This document shows, one piece after another, positions 37,544 through 47,548 of a DNA stretch of 64,000 nt. How positions within the stretch are numbered: the stretch's first letter is position 1; each line of letters opens with the position of its first letter. Source of the stretch: Cloacibacillus sp. An23 (GTDB lineage Bacteria; Synergistota; Synergistia; Synergistales; Synergistaceae); assembly GCF_002159945.1 (NCBI RefSeq), contig NZ_NFJQ01000002.1, positions 248,001 to 312,000 on the forward strand, read 5' to 3'. A model generated the notes under the pieces. It did not search any database. It was not told the DNA's origin and was given only the letters and a program-made list of their open reading frames with translations. Both the position numbers and the translations under genes were made by a program.

Positions 37544-38570
37544 GGCCAGGAAGAAATTTCTCGCTGCAGCCGGACGGCAGGGCTGGGCCGGCGCTGAGGG
37601 GATCGTCTGCGCGCTTTCCGGCGGCGGCGACTCCGTGGCGACGCTGTGGCTGCTCAAAGAATTTTTCAGCGGACGCGTCGTAGCTGCGCACCTCGACCAC
37701 TGCACCAGAGGCGGCGAATCACACCGCGACGCTGAATTCGCGCGCGGGCTCTGCCGCGAGTGGGGGATAGAGTGTTCGGTAAAAGTCGTCGACGTCCATG
37801 AGACGCGAGGAAAAGGCGAGTCTTTTGAAATGTCAGGCCGCCGCGCGCGCTACGAGCATTTCGAGGAGACGGCGCGCCGTTATTCCCTGCCTTTCATCGC
37901 CGTCGGTCACAACGCTGACGACGTCGTTGAAACGCAGCTTCTGAACCTTGCGCGCGGCACAGGAATAGCGGGGCTGCGCGGAATCCCCGAGCGCAGGGGA
38001 AACATAGTGCGCCCGGTCATAGATTTCACACGCGCCGAGCTGCGCGCGCTTCTCAAGGAAAACGGAGTGCAGTGGCGCGACGACGCGACCAACGACGAGT
38101 CCGATTATATGCGCAACAAAATCCGAAACATATTGATCCCATGGATAAAGGACAACCTCAATCCTGGCTTTGAAAACGTCATGCTCGGCCTGGCGCGGCA
38201 GGTCTCGGTCGAAACGGACGAGCGCGCAGCCGCGGCGCGCCGTGCGCTTGAAGCGGTATCGTTCACGCAGCCGCCGGCTCTCGCCGCATGGCGCGCCGCG
38301 CCTCTGAAGGAGCTGCCGGATACGCTGCTTTGCGAAATGCTTCGCGCGCAGGGTGCGGCGCTGTCGCTTCCCGTGCTTTCGCGCCGGCGCACGGAGGAGC
38401 TGCTTTCACTTATAAGGCGCGGCGGCTTCTGGCGCTTTCAGTGGGCTTTAGACGTCGAGACGTGTTATTCTGAGCGCGGCCTCGGATGGCTGCGCCGCGC
38501 CGACGTCGAGAAAACGCGCGCGCGCGGAAAAAGCCGCGGCGAAAATCATCTCCCGTGGTGGGCGGGATAA
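37509..38570 (+). CDS. tilS: tRNA(Ile)-lysidine synthase
   Basis: 353 aa from TTG 37509 (or TTG 37524). TilS modifies C34 of tRNA-Ile(CAU) to lysidine, which lets it read AUA. The N-type PP-loop is CALSGGGDSVATLWLL (about 33-48), followed by AHLDHCTRGGES and VGHNADDVVETQLLNLARGT, all family hallmarks, and NDESDYMRNKIRNILIP. It is short compared with E. coli TilS (about 430 aa), as the C-terminal domain is reduced. AUA codons are common in this chromosome, so the enzyme should be essential. It starts inside nth. Confidence 0.92.
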   Translation: MDRKSLNTSLIEARKKFLAAAGRQGWAGAEGIVCALSGGGDSVATLWLLKEFFSGRVVAAHLDHCTRGGESHRDAEFARGLCREWGIECSVKVVDVHETRGKGESFEMSGRRARYEHFEETARRYSLPFIAVGHNADDVVETQLLNLARGTGIAGLRGIPERRGNIVRPVIDFTRAELRALLKENGVQWRDDATNDESDYMRNKIRNILIPWIKDNLNPGFENVMLGLARQVSVETDERAAAARRALEAVSFTQPPALAAWRAAPLKELPDTLLCEMLRAQGAALSLPVLSRRRTEELLSLIRRGGFWRFQWALDVETCYSERGLGWLRRADVEKTRARGKSRGENHLPWWAG

Positions 38571-38634
38571 TTAAAGTGTGGTATCATTCTCTATTGTTGC
38601 AGACAGATTTTCCTCCGCGAGGGAGTGCTTGAGA

Positions 38635-39171
38635 GTGGAATATAGAATAGGCAGAACGCTTATACCCGAAGAAAAAATAAGAGAAAAGGTTAAAGAGCTC
38701 GGCGCGAAGATACGCGAGGACTATGCCGGGAAACAGGTCGTGTTCGTGTGCGTACTGAAGGGCGCGGTCGTATTCTTCTCCGATCTTATACGCGAGATGG
38801 GGCCGGACGTCGACGTACAGATCGATTTTCTCGCCATAGCTTCATACGGCGCCTCGACGAAGAGCAGCGGCGTAGTAAAAATACAAAAAGACCTGAGCAC
38901 CGACATCCACGGCAAGCACGTCGTGATAGTCGAGGATATACTGGATACCGGCCTTTCGCTCAACTACATCGTAAAACTCCTGCGCGAGCGCGGCCCGGCT
39001 TCGCTTGAAATATGCGTTCTGCTCGACAAGGCGGAGCGCCGCACGCAGCCTGTCGAAGTGAAATACTCCGGTTTCGTGATCCCAGACGAATTCGTCATCG
39101 GCTACGGCCTCGACTACGCCGGACGTTTCCGTCAGCTTCCCGCGATACATGTGGCGGAGCCGGCAGACTAG
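38635..39171 (+). CDS. hpt: Hypoxanthine-guanine phosphoribosyltransferase
   Basis: 178 aa from GTG 38635, 9 nt after GGGAG. It salvages hypoxanthine and guanine with PRPP. The PRPP-binding loop is VVIVEDILDTGLSLNYI (about residues 100-116), with the flexible catalytic loop at IASYGASTKSSGVV and VIPDEFVIGYGLDYAGRFR near the end, the purine-binding lid. The order tilS-hpt-ftsH is a widely conserved bacterial neighbourhood, which supports all three assignments. Confidence 0.95.
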   Translation: MEYRIGRTLIPEEKIREKVKELGAKIREDYAGKQVVFVCVLKGAVVFFSDLIREMGPDVDVQIDFLAIASYGASTKSSGVVKIQKDLSTDIHGKHVVIVEDILDTGLSLNYIVKLLRERGPASLEICVLLDKAERRTQPVEVKYSGFVIPDEFVIGYGLDYAGRFRQLPAIHVAEPAD

Positions 39172-39209
39172 TATAAAAAGGAAGAATAGGAAAGAGAGGA
39201 CAACATAGA

Positions 39210-41195
39210 TTGAAAAAAATTTCTAAGAACGTGGGGATGTACATTGTCCTGATCGTGCTGGTGGTCAGCCTGGTCAATGTGTTCCTCGGCCCCGACAGCG
39301 GTCAGAAATCGGCGCAGACGAACGTCATGCCGTACAACGTCATGCGCAGCGAGGTAAACAACGGTAATGTGACGAAGGTGCGTATAGACCCCGAAAAACT
39401 TACCGGAATGCTGAAATCCGGCGGAGAGTTTGTCACTTATATCGTCGATGCGTCGTCGCTCCCGGATTTTCTCTCGGAGAAGGGCGTCGAAGTGGAGGTC
39501 GTCCCGCCGCCTAAGAATTCCTGGCTTACCGCGCTGCTCACGTCGCTGCTTCCGACTCTGCTGCTTATAGGCGTATGGATATACTTCATCTACAACATGC
39601 AGGGCGGCGGCAGCAAGGTTATGGGATTCGCTAAAAGCAAGGCCAAGCTCTTCCTCGACAACCGTCCCAAGGTGACCTTCGCAGATGTGGCCGGATGCGA
39701 CGAATCCAAGGAAGAGCTCGAGGAGGTCGTGCAGTTCCTTAAGGATCCGGCTAAGTTCACGAAACTCGGCGCGAGGGTCCCGCGAGGCGTGCTTCTGCTC
39801 GGCGCCCCGGGAACCGGTAAGACGCTGCTTTCGAGGGCCGTAGCTGGCGAGGCGGACGTGCCGTTCTTCAGCATCAGCGGCTCAGACTTCGTTGAAATGT
39901 TCGTCGGCGTCGGAGCGGCGCGCGTGCGCGACCTGTTTGAACAGGCTCGCAAATATCAGCCATGCATAATATTTATAGACGAAATAGACGCCGTCGGGCG
40001 TCACCGCGGGGCTGGGCTCGGCGGCGGCCACGACGAACGCGAGCAGACTCTGAACCAGCTTCTCGTCGAGATGGACGGGTTCGAGGCAGGCTCCGGCATA
40101 ATACTGATCGCCGCGACCAACCGTCCCGATATACTCGACCCTGCGCTTCTGCGCCCCGGACGTTTCGACCGCCAGGTAGTCGTAGACAGGCCGGACGTGA
40201 ACGGACGCCGCGACATTCTTAAAGTCCACCTCAGAGACAAGAAGATAGAAGACGATGTCGATATCGACGTCATAGCGAGAAGGACTCCAGGCTTCGTTGG
40301 AGCCGACCTGGCCAACCTCGTTAACGAAGCCGCGCTCCTTTCGGCGCGCCGCGACAAAGAGAAGCTCGGCATGCCCGAGTTCGAAGAGGCGATCGACCGC
40401 GTAATGGCCGGTCCCGAGCGCAAGAGCCGCGTGATAAGCGAAAAAGAACGCGAGATAATAGCATATCACGAGGCGGGACACGCGCTCGTCGCCGCGAAGA
40501 TAAAGGGGACCGACCCAGTTCACAAGATTTCCATAATCCCGCGCGGACACATGGCGCTCGGCTACACGCTGCAGCTCCCCGAGGAGGACAGATTCCTCGT
40601 CTCCAAGCAGGAACTTTCCGACAGGATATGTGTCCTGCTCGGCGGGCGCGTGGCGGAGATGATACGCTACGGCGACGTGACGACGGGGGCTTCGAACGAC
40701 CTTGAGCGAGCAACGCAGATAGCGCGTCAGATGGTTACGCAGTTCGGCATGAGCGACAAACTCGGCCTCGTCACGCTCGGACGTAAGCAGCATGAAGTGT
40801 TCCTCGGACACGACATAGTCGACGACCGCAACTACAGCGAAGAGGTCGCGCATACGATAGACCTTGAAATACGCGCGATAATCGACAGCTGCATGAACAG
40901 GGCGCACGACATACTGACGGAGAACCGCGAACGCCTCGAAGAGATAACTCAGCGCCTTCTCAAAGAAGAGGTGCTTGAGGGCGACGAGCTCGACGAACTT
41001 CTCGGCTACCCGAAGAAGGAGCATCCGTCGCCGGAGGGCAAAGACGCCGCGAACGGCGGCGAAGAGACGGAGAAGCACGACGGTGCGGATGAGCCGCCCA
41101 GCGGGCCCGACGGAGATTCGGTCGTCCGCGAGCTGCCGGACATCGAGCAGGTCGATGAAAAAACGCTCAACGCGCCTATGGACGAAAGTAAATAG
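39210..41195 (+). CDS. ftsH: ATP-dependent zinc metalloprotease FtsH
   Basis: 661 aa from TTG 39210 (GAGAGG upstream). Two membrane segments (about residues 8-25 and 107-127) flank a small periplasmic domain. The AAA domain has Walker A GAPGTGKT (198-205), Walker [12 protein letters not shown] and the SRH region [20 protein letters not shown]. The zinc site is HEAGH (420-424) with a distal Asp in [12 protein letters not shown]. FtsH degrades membrane proteins and short-lived regulators. The C-terminal tail (about 600-661) is acidic and low-complexity. A terminator follows directly. Confidence 0.97.
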   Translation: MKKISKNVGMYIVLIVLVVSLVNVFLGPDSGQKSAQTNVMPYNVMRSEVNNGNVTKVRIDPEKLTGMLKSGGEFVTYIVDASSLPDFLSEKGVEVEVVPPPKNSWLTALLTSLLPTLLLIGVWIYFIYNMQGGGSKVMGFAKSKAKLFLDNRPKVTFADVAGCDESKEELEEVVQFLKDPAKFTKLGARVPRGVLLLGAPGTGKTLLSRAVAGEADVPFFSISGSDFVEMFVGVGAARVRDLFEQARKYQPCIIFIDEIDAVGRHRGAGLGGGHDEREQTLNQLLVEMDGFEAGSGIILIAATNRPDILDPALLRPGRFDRQVVVDRPDVNGRRDILKVHLRDKKIEDDVDIDVIARRTPGFVGADLANLVNEAALLSARRDKEKLGMPEFEEAIDRVMAGPERKSRVISEKEREIIAYHEAGHALVAAKIKGTDPVHKISIIPRGHMALGYTLQLPEEDRFLVSKQELSDRICVLLGGRVAEMIRYGDVTTGASNDLERATQIARQMVTQFGMSDKLGLVTLGRKQHEVFLGHDIVDDRNYSEEVAHTIDLEIRAIIDSCMNRAHDILTENRERLEEITQRLLKEEVLEGDELDELLGYPKKEHPSPEGKDAANGGEETEKHDGADEPPSGPDGDSVVRELPDIEQVDEKTLNAPMDESK

Positions 41196-41205
41196 CAAAT
41201 ATTAC

Positions 41206-41235
41206 GGGCCGCTCCCACAGGAGCGGCCCAATTTT
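41206..41235 (+). terminator. Terminator after ftsH
   Basis: GGGCCGCTCC-CACA-GGAGCGGCCC (41206-41229), then AATTTT. It lies 10 bp after the stop codon. Confidence 0.9.
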
Positions 41236-41317
41236 ATGCAGTAGGGCATAAGCTGCCGGATTGTGCTAAAATTTAACGGTTTTAGTCTGATTGAGGAGGA
41301 TGTGCGGGAAAGACACC

Positions 41318-43369
41318 ATGGAAGATAAATTTAAGCTTACCGCGCCGTTCGGCCTCTCCGGCGATCAGCCGCAGGCCGTAGACAAGCTAGTGCGCGGCTT
41401 TCTCGAAAAGGACGGGACTCGTCAGACGCTGCTCGGCGTCACCGGCAGCGGCAAGACCTTCACCATGGCGAACGTCATCGCGGCGCTTAACCGTCCGACG
41501 CTCGTCCTCGCCCACAACAAGACTCTCGCTGCGCAGCTTTACAGCGAGTTCAAGGAGTTCTTTCCTGAGAACTCCGTTAATTATTTCGTATCCTACTACG
41601 ACTATTACCAGCCCGAGGCTTACATTCCCGCTTCCGACGTCTACATCGAGAAGGACGCCTCCGTCAACGAGCGCATAGAGAAACTGCGTCTCATGACTAC
41701 GAAGGCGCTTCTCGAACGGCGCGACGTGGTCGTCGTCGCGAGCGTCTCGTGCATATACGGCCTCGGCAAGCGCAAAAACTACGAGGACGCGATATTCCGT
41801 TTCGCCTGCGGGGAGCGCTGGGAGCGGCGCGACTTTATGATGAAGCTGATCGCAAATTACTACGAGCGCAACGACGTTTCGCTCGTTCCCGGCACATTCA
41901 GGAGCCGCGGCGAAACGATGGAGATATTTCCATCTTACAGCGACACGGCGCTGCGAATATATTTCTTCGACGACGAGATAGAGCGCATAGACGAGATAAA
42001 CCCCGTAACCGGCAACAGCGTCGCGCGCAAGGAAAAATTCGGGATTTTCCCGTCGAAGCATTACGTGACGAGCCCTGACGCGATAAAAAACGCCGCCTCG
42101 GCGATAGAGAAAGAGATGGAGGAGTGCTGCGCGCGCTTTACGAGTGAAGGAAAATATCTCGAAGCCGAGAGGCTCAAGATGCGCACGAAGTACGACCTCG
42201 AGATGCTGCTCGAAGTCGGCTATTGCTCCGGCATCGAGAACTATTCTCGGTACCTGGACGGACGCGAGGCGGGCGACCCGCCGGGGACGTTGCTCGACTT
42301 CTTTCCGAAAGACGCGCTCTTCTTTATAGACGAGTCGCACATGACGCTGCCGCAGGTGCGCGGAATGTACAACGGAGACAGGGCGCGCAAGGAGATACTC
42401 GTCGCGCACGGATTTCGTCTCCCGTCGTGCCTCGACAACAGGCCGCTGAAATGGGATGAGTTCGAGCCGGTGCTCAAAAACGCGCTCTTTATCTCAGCGA
42501 CGCCCGGAGACTACGAATTTGAACATTCTGACCACGTAGTAGAGCAGCTGATACGCCCCACCGGAATCCCGGACCCAGAGGTAGAGGTCCATAAGGCGAC
42601 CGGGCAGGTCGACGATCTGCTCGCGGAGATACGTCCCGTGGTAGACCGCGGCGAGCGGGCGCTCGTCTCAACCCTCACTAAGCGCTCGGCGGAAGACCTT
42701 GCGGAGTACATGGCTGAGCTAGGCATAAAGGTCAGATACATACATTCGGAACTCGACACCTTTGAGCGCGCCGAGCTGCTGCGCGACCTTCGTCTCGGCG
42801 TATTCGCAGTGCTCGTCGGCGTCAACCTTCTGCGCGAAGGCATAGACCTGCCGGAGGTCTCGCTCGTAGCGATACTCGACGCGGACCGCGAAGGCTATCT
42901 CCGCGCCCACCGCTCGCTGATACAGATGATAGGCCGCGCAGCGCGCAACAGCGCCGGCAAGGTTATACTCTACGCGGACGTGCTTACGGACAGCATCAAG
43001 CTTGCGATGCGCGAGACGAAGCGCCGCCGAGAGGCGCAGATCGCGTTCAACGAAGAACATAACATAGTCCCGAGGACGATAATCAAGTCCGTCAAGAACC
43101 TGCTGCCAGACGAGCTCACGGAAGACGGCGAAGAACGTTACGCAGGAATGCGCGCCGCCTCGCCGCTCGCGGAGAATAAGGAAAGCATTGCGGAGATGGA
43201 GCGCAGGATGTGGGAAGCGGTTGAGAAGCTGGACTTCGAGACTGCGGCTCAGCTTAGGGACGACATTCAGAAACTGAAAGGCGGAGGCACCATTGGAACA
43301 GGAAATAAAAATTACAGGAGCAAGGCAGCACAACTTAAAAAACGTAAGCGTAAATATACCAAAAAATAA
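41318..43369 (+). CDS. uvrB: Excinuclease ABC subunit B
   Basis: 683 aa from ATG 41318; ATG 41300 is also possible but touches the GAGGAGG site. UvrB is the damage-verifying helicase of nucleotide excision repair. Walker A GVTGSGKTFTMANV (about 38), the beta-hairpin YYDYYQPEAYIP, the DEAD-like motif DESH in LFFIDESHMTLPQ, and helicase motifs V/VI (LREGIDLPEVSLVAILDADR, QMIGRAARN) are seen. A C-terminal UvrC-binding UVR motif lies near 635-670 (MERRMWEAVEKLDFETAAQL). Its last 77 nt are shared with the start of uvrA in another frame. Confidence 0.96.
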   Translation: MEDKFKLTAPFGLSGDQPQAVDKLVRGFLEKDGTRQTLLGVTGSGKTFTMANVIAALNRPTLVLAHNKTLAAQLYSEFKEFFPENSVNYFVSYYDYYQPEAYIPASDVYIEKDASVNERIEKLRLMTTKALLERRDVVVVASVSCIYGLGKRKNYEDAIFRFACGERWERRDFMMKLIANYYERNDVSLVPGTFRSRGETMEIFPSYSDTALRIYFFDDEIERIDEINPVTGNSVARKEKFGIFPSKHYVTSPDAIKNAASAIEKEMEECCARFTSEGKYLEAERLKMRTKYDLEMLLEVGYCSGIENYSRYLDGREAGDPPGTLLDFFPKDALFFIDESHMTLPQVRGMYNGDRARKEILVAHGFRLPSCLDNRPLKWDEFEPVLKNALFISATPGDYEFEHSDHVVEQLIRPTGIPDPEVEVHKATGQVDDLLAEIRPVVDRGERALVSTLTKRSAEDLAEYMAELGIKVRYIHSELDTFERAELLRDLRLGVFAVLVGVNLLREGIDLPEVSLVAILDADREGYLRAHRSLIQMIGRAARNSAGKVILYADVLTDSIKLAMRETKRRREAQIAFNEEHNIVPRTIIKSVKNLLPDELTEDGEERYAGMRAASPLAENKESIAEMERRMWEAVEKLDFETAAQLRDDIQKLKGGGTIGTGNKNYRSKAAQLKKRKRKYTKK

Positions 43370-46112
43370 ACTCGTCGTCGTCACGGGGCCGTCCGGCTCC
43401 GGCAAATCTTCGCTTGCATTCGACACGATATACGCCGAGGGGCAGCGGCGCTACGTCGAGTCGCTTTCGTCGTACGCGCGCCAGTTCCTCGGAATGTCCG
43501 ACAAGCCCGACGTAGACGACATAACGGGCCTTTCTCCGGCGATCTCCATAGAACAGAAGGGTACGGGACACAACCCGCGCTCGACGGTGGGCACCGTCAC
43601 GGAGATATACGACTATCTGCGCCTTCTCTTCGGGCGCGCCGGCACGCCGCACTGCCCAAAATGCGGGCGTGAGGTGCACCGTTACAGTGTAGACGAGATA
43701 ATAGACCTGATATTCAAAGAATATGACGGGAAGCCGCTTGAGATATACTCTCCGGTCGTGAAAGGCAAGAAGGGCGAATACAGGAACCTTCTGCTCAAGC
43801 TGCACCAGCAGGGCTACATGCGCGCGCGCATAGACGGGACGCTCTACTGGCTCGAAGAGGCCGTCGAACTCGACAAAAAGCGCCGCCACACTATAGAGTG
43901 CCTTATCGACCGCATGAAGGTGCGCGAGGACAACCGGCTGCGCCTCAGCGAAGCCGTGGAGATGGCGCTCAAACTTTCGGACGGCTTCGTGCTGCTTGTA
44001 TCGGATGGTATGCCGGACAACGAGCTGACGGAAAAGTACGTTTGTCCGGTATGCGAGATAAGTCTGCCGGATATAGAGCCGCGCCTGTTTTCCTTCAACG
44101 CGCCTGTAGGAGCCTGCCCTGACTGCGGCGGCCTCGGCTTTCACATGCACTTCTCGCCGGAGCTGGCGGTCAACCCCGAACTGCCGCTCGCGGAGGGAGG
44201 CTTCATTCCGTGGAAGGCGATGAAGCACATGATCCAGAAGGCGGAGAAGCTCGCAGAGAAAAAAGGCTGGGACATCAGCAAGCCGTTCGGCGAGCTTCCG
44301 CGCGAGGCGCAGGAGGCCCTGCTTTACGGTTCGGACGAGGTGCTTCCTCTCGTCTTCACGGACCGCCACGGTGATTGGGAATACAACGGCAAGTATATCG
44401 GGCTCATCCCGTGGATAGAAAAACGCTATAACGAGACGGAATCCGAAAACTATAAAGAAGAACTGGACCGTTACCGTGTTGAGGACGTATGCGCGACCTG
44501 CAAGGGCGCGCGCCTCAAGCCGGAGGCGCTGGCTGTGACGCTCGGCGGGTACAACATCCGCCAGCTTACGGAAATGCCTGTGGACGAGCTGATAAAGGTG
44601 CTCGACGGCCTCGTGCTCGGCGAGCGCGAGCAGAAGATAGTCGGCGTCGCGCTCATAGAGGTGCGCAAGCGCCTCGCATTTCTCAACGACGTAGGGGCGG
44701 GCTATCTCAGCCTGTCGCGCCGCGCGGACACACTCTCCGGCGGCGAAAGCCAGAGAATACGCCTCGCCTCGCAGATCGGCTCGCAGCTCACCGGCGTCCT
44801 CTACGTACTCGACGAGCCGACGATAGGGCTGCACCCGCGCGATACGAACAGGCTGCTCGACACGCTGCGCGCGATACGCGACATAGGGAACACCGTCCTC
44901 GTCGTCGAACACGACCGCGACACGATGGCGGCGGCTGACCATATACTCGAGCTCGGCCCGGGAGCGGGCGAGCGCGGCGGCGAACTGATAGCGGACGGCA
45001 GCGCGGAAGAGATAATGAAGGGAAATTCGAGCACCGCGCTCTATCTGCGCGGAGAGGCCGACGGGACGTACATGCCGCATCCGCAGCGGCGGAAGCCCTC
45101 GTCGTTCGTCAAGGTGCGCGGCGCGCGCGAAAACAACCTGAAAAAGCTGAACATAGACATCCCGCTCAACACCTTCGCCTGCCTGTCGGGAGTTTCCGGC
45201 TCCGGCAAAAGCACACTGCTATACGAGATATTATATAAAGGGCTGCGCGGCAAGTTCGACCGCGATTTCCGCGAGCGTCCCGGCAGATTCGACTCGATAA
45301 CCGGATACGAGCCGCTGCGCAACATAGTGCTGGTAGACCAGAGCCCGATAGGACGCACGCCGAGGTCGAACCCGGCCACATACACCGGAGTGTTCACATA
45401 CATCCGCGAATTTTTCTCCGAGCTTCAGGAGTCGAAGCTGCGCGGCTACCAGCCCGGACGCTTCAGCTTCAACGTCAAGGGCGGACGGTGCGAGGCCTGC
45501 AACGGCGACGGAGTCATAAAGGTCTCGATGCTTTTCCTGCCCGACGTCTACGTCAAGTGCGACGTCTGCAAGGGAAAGCGCTACAACCGCGAGACGCTCG
45601 AGGTCAAGTACAAGGGGCTTTCCATAGCCGACGTGCTGGAGCTGACGGTGGACGAGGCGACGGAATTTTTCGGCGCAGTCCCGCGCATAGCGAACAAGCT
45701 CAAAACGATACAGGAAGCTGGGCTAGGCTACATACGCCTCGGCCAGCCAGCGACGACTCTCTCGGGAGGCGAGGCCCAGCGCGTCAAGCTCGCGACCGAG
45801 CTCGGCAAAAAATTCCGCGGCAATACGCTGTATTTGCTCGACGAGCCTACGACGGGCCTCCACTACACGGACGTGAAAAAGCTGCTCATCCTTCTGCACA
45901 AGCTTGTCGAACAGGGCAACTCCGTGCTTGCAATAGAACACAACCTCGACGTGCTCGCCTCGGCCGATTATATAATGGATCTTGGGCCCGAGGGAGGCAA
46001 AGGCGGCGGAAAGCTCATTGCGAAAGGTACGCCGGAAGAGGTCGCCAAGGCGAACGGCCCGACGTCGAAATATCTCGCGCAGTTCCTGGCGGAGATCAGA
46101 AAAGGAGCGTAA
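43293..46112 (+). CDS. uvrA: Excinuclease ABC subunit A
   Basis: 939 aa from TTG 43293, lying 77 nt inside uvrB; the N-terminus (EQEIKITGARQHNLKNVSV) matches the conserved UvrA start, so the overlap is real. Two ABC ATPase modules are present: Walker A GPSGSGKSSL (about 32) and SGSGKSTLLYE (about 634), with signatures LSGGESQRIRLA and LSGGEAQRVKLA. Zinc-binding cysteine sets appear at CPKCG (about 117), CPVC..CPDCGG (about 250-275) and CEACNGDG..CDVCKG (about 732-760). UvrA dimers find DNA lesions and load UvrB. rlmB-like gene follows after 2 bp. Confidence 0.97.
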   Translation: MEQEIKITGARQHNLKNVSVNIPKNKLVVVTGPSGSGKSSLAFDTIYAEGQRRYVESLSSYARQFLGMSDKPDVDDITGLSPAISIEQKGTGHNPRSTVGTVTEIYDYLRLLFGRAGTPHCPKCGREVHRYSVDEIIDLIFKEYDGKPLEIYSPVVKGKKGEYRNLLLKLHQQGYMRARIDGTLYWLEEAVELDKKRRHTIECLIDRMKVREDNRLRLSEAVEMALKLSDGFVLLVSDGMPDNELTEKYVCPVCEISLPDIEPRLFSFNAPVGACPDCGGLGFHMHFSPELAVNPELPLAEGGFIPWKAMKHMIQKAEKLAEKKGWDISKPFGELPREAQEALLYGSDEVLPLVFTDRHGDWEYNGKYIGLIPWIEKRYNETESENYKEELDRYRVEDVCATCKGARLKPEALAVTLGGYNIRQLTEMPVDELIKVLDGLVLGEREQKIVGVALIEVRKRLAFLNDVGAGYLSLSRRADTLSGGESQRIRLASQIGSQLTGVLYVLDEPTIGLHPRDTNRLLDTLRAIRDIGNTVLVVEHDRDTMAAADHILELGPGAGERGGELIADGSAEEIMKGNSSTALYLRGEADGTYMPHPQRRKPSSFVKVRGARENNLKKLNIDIPLNTFACLSGVSGSGKSTLLYEILYKGLRGKFDRDFRERPGRFDSITGYEPLRNIVLVDQSPIGRTPRSNPATYTGVFTYIREFFSELQESKLRGYQPGRFSFNVKGGRCEACNGDGVIKVSMLFLPDVYVKCDVCKGKRYNRETLEVKYKGLSIADVLELTVDEATEFFGAVPRIANKLKTIQEAGLGYIRLGQPATTLSGGEAQRVKLATELGKKFRGNTLYLLDEPTTGLHYTDVKKLLILLHKLVEQGNSVLAIEHNLDVLASADYIMDLGPEGGKGGGKLIAKGTPEEVAKANGPTSKYLAQFLAEIRKGA

Positions 46113-46114
46113 CG

Positions 46115-46912
46115 ATGGAGAAATTCAGAAAAAAGGGCGAAAAGCCGGCGGTGCGCGAAGCCGCGGCGGACGGAGAGCTCTGCTGGGGCCGCAATCCCGT
46201 CATATCGCTGCTTGAAGTTTCGCCGGAGCGCTGCATGAAGGTGCTCCTTTCGGAGACGATGCAGCCGCACATAAAAACTAAGATAATCTCCCTTTGCTGC
46301 GACAACGGAATAACCTTTCAGAATGTCGCGCAGGCGGCTCTGGACCGTCTGACCGGCGGAGAGAACCATCAGGGTACGGCGGCCTATCTGACGCAGGCGA
46401 AGCTTTGGGACGCCGACGAACTCATCGCATCTCTTCCGCCGGCGCCTGAGCCAGTCATGGTGCTGCTCTGCGATCACGTGCAGGACCCGCACAACCTCGG
46501 CGCGATGATACGCAGCGCCGAAGCCGCCGGCGCGTCCGCCGTGCTGATACCCAAACGCGGCGGCTGCCTGCCGACCGGCACCGTAGTCAAGACGAGCGCC
46601 GGAGCATCGCTCCGCCTGCCGGCAGCGCTTACCGGCAACGTGGCTCAGACAGTGCGTAAGCTTCAGGAGGCCGGATTGTGGGTGACCGGCCTAGACATGG
46701 ACGGGCGCGACACGCTCTTCCGCGAGGACCTGCCGCCGCGCAGCGCGATAGTCGTAGGCGCGGAGGGAAACGGCCTCGGCACGGCGACCGCGAAAGCCTG
46801 CGACGACGTGCGCTACATCCCGATGCTCGGTGCGGCGGGCTCGCTCAACGCCTCTGTAGCCGCCGCTCTTGCGATGTTCGAATGGGCACGCAGTGTAGGG
46901 AAGATTTCATAA
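46115..46912 (+). CDS. rlmB: TrmH/RlmB-family RNA 2'-O-methyltransferase
   Basis: 265 aa from ATG 46115 with AAGGAG 8 nt upstream and 2 bp after the uvrA stop. The N-terminal substrate-binding domain starts at LCWGRNPVISLLE. The SPOUT domain has its trefoil-knot motifs: LLCDHVQDPHNLGAMIRSAE (motif 1, with catalytic Arg), VVGAEGNGL (motif 2) and IPMLGAAGSLNASVAAALAM (motif 3). The family methylates ribose 2'-OH groups in 23S rRNA (RlmB, G2251) or tRNA (TrmH). Two-domain form and length favour RlmB; the exact target is inference. An extended frame upstream is only the open shadow of uvrA. Confidence 0.88.
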   Translation: MEKFRKKGEKPAVREAAADGELCWGRNPVISLLEVSPERCMKVLLSETMQPHIKTKIISLCCDNGITFQNVAQAALDRLTGGENHQGTAAYLTQAKLWDADELIASLPPAPEPVMVLLCDHVQDPHNLGAMIRSAEAAGASAVLIPKRGGCLPTGTVVKTSAGASLRLPAALTGNVAQTVRKLQEAGLWVTGLDMDGRDTLFREDLPPRSAIVVGAEGNGLGTATAKACDDVRYIPMLGAAGSLNASVAAALAMFEWARSVGKIS

Positions 46913-46928
46913 AACAGGAGAAAGTCAT

Positions 46929-47384
46929 ATGTACTTGGAATTGGTGAACAGTTATAAGACGACAAGAAAGTACGGCGAAGATATAAAGCCGCGTCTTCCA
47001 GTGAGCGAAACACAGATAACCGAGGCGGAGGAGCGTCTCGGCATCTCATTTCCTCCGGAACTGCGCGCCATACTCCTGGAAATGGACGGCGACTGCAACT
47101 TTCTGTTAGCGCTGGAAGAGATTATCGAATACAACGAGGCTATGCCCTCTGAGTGGTGGTTCGCCGGAGCGAAGCCGCTCTTCATCGCTACAGATGGCTC
47201 TGGCGGCCTTTACGGCTATGCAGTGAAGGACGGCGGCGCGGAAAACTCAAAGCTCGTTTTCTGGGATCACGAGACGGGCGAAATTTCAGACTGTGAAGGC
47301 GCGTCCTCTGATTCTCTCTATGAATTGATAAAGCAGTTTTACGATGTCAGCTTCAGCGAATTTTTGGACGGCGTCAGGCCTTAA
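46929..47384 (+). CDS. SMI1/KNR4 (SUKH-1) family protein
   Basis: 151 aa; ATG 46929 after AGGAG. The SUKH core is visible: VSETQITEAEERLGISFPPE, then LRAILLEMDGDCNF, FIATDGSGGLYGYAV and KLVFWDHETGEI, with a C-terminal helix SDSLYELIKQFYDVSFSEFL. SUKH proteins are typically immunity proteins against secreted polymorphic toxins. No toxin gene or toxin-delivery gene is adjacent: upstream is rlmB (16 bp), downstream a terminator. It may be an orphan immunity gene or have a housekeeping role. Its base composition is slightly lower in GC than its neighbours. Confidence 0.88.
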   Translation: MYLELVNSYKTTRKYGEDIKPRLPVSETQITEAEERLGISFPPELRAILLEMDGDCNFLLALEEIIEYNEAMPSEWWFAGAKPLFIATDGSGGLYGYAVKDGGAENSKLVFWDHETGEISDCEGASSDSLYELIKQFYDVSFSEFLDGVRP

Positions 47385-47456
47385 AGAGCGGCGCTAAGAG
47401 GCGCGGAATGTTGCTGGCCGCCGTCGCCCCGTTCCTGAGGCGCCTTACATACAAAA

Positions 47457-47497
47457 AATGCCGGGAAGCCTGTTGTCATGGCTTTCCGGCATTTTTA
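47457..47497. terminator. Bidirectional terminator between the SUKH gene and dpaL
   Basis: A 14-bp stem (47457-47470 with 47480-47493, one G-T pair), TTTTT on the plus side and AAAAAA on the left for the minus strand. Confidence 0.92.
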
Positions 47498-47548
47498 TAC
47501 GGCCAAGCAATCAACAGAATGGAACAAACGGCATTTCAGTGGAACCTT

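Noticed and set aside
43335-45080. 581-codon minus-strand ORF opposite uvrA
   Set aside because: Antisense shadow created by high GC third positions; UvrA motifs on the plus strand are unambiguous.
45488-46114. Long N-terminal extension of the RlmB-like frame through uvrA
   Set aside because: The frame is open by chance; the conserved RlmB sequence starts at ATG 46115 with a good RBS.
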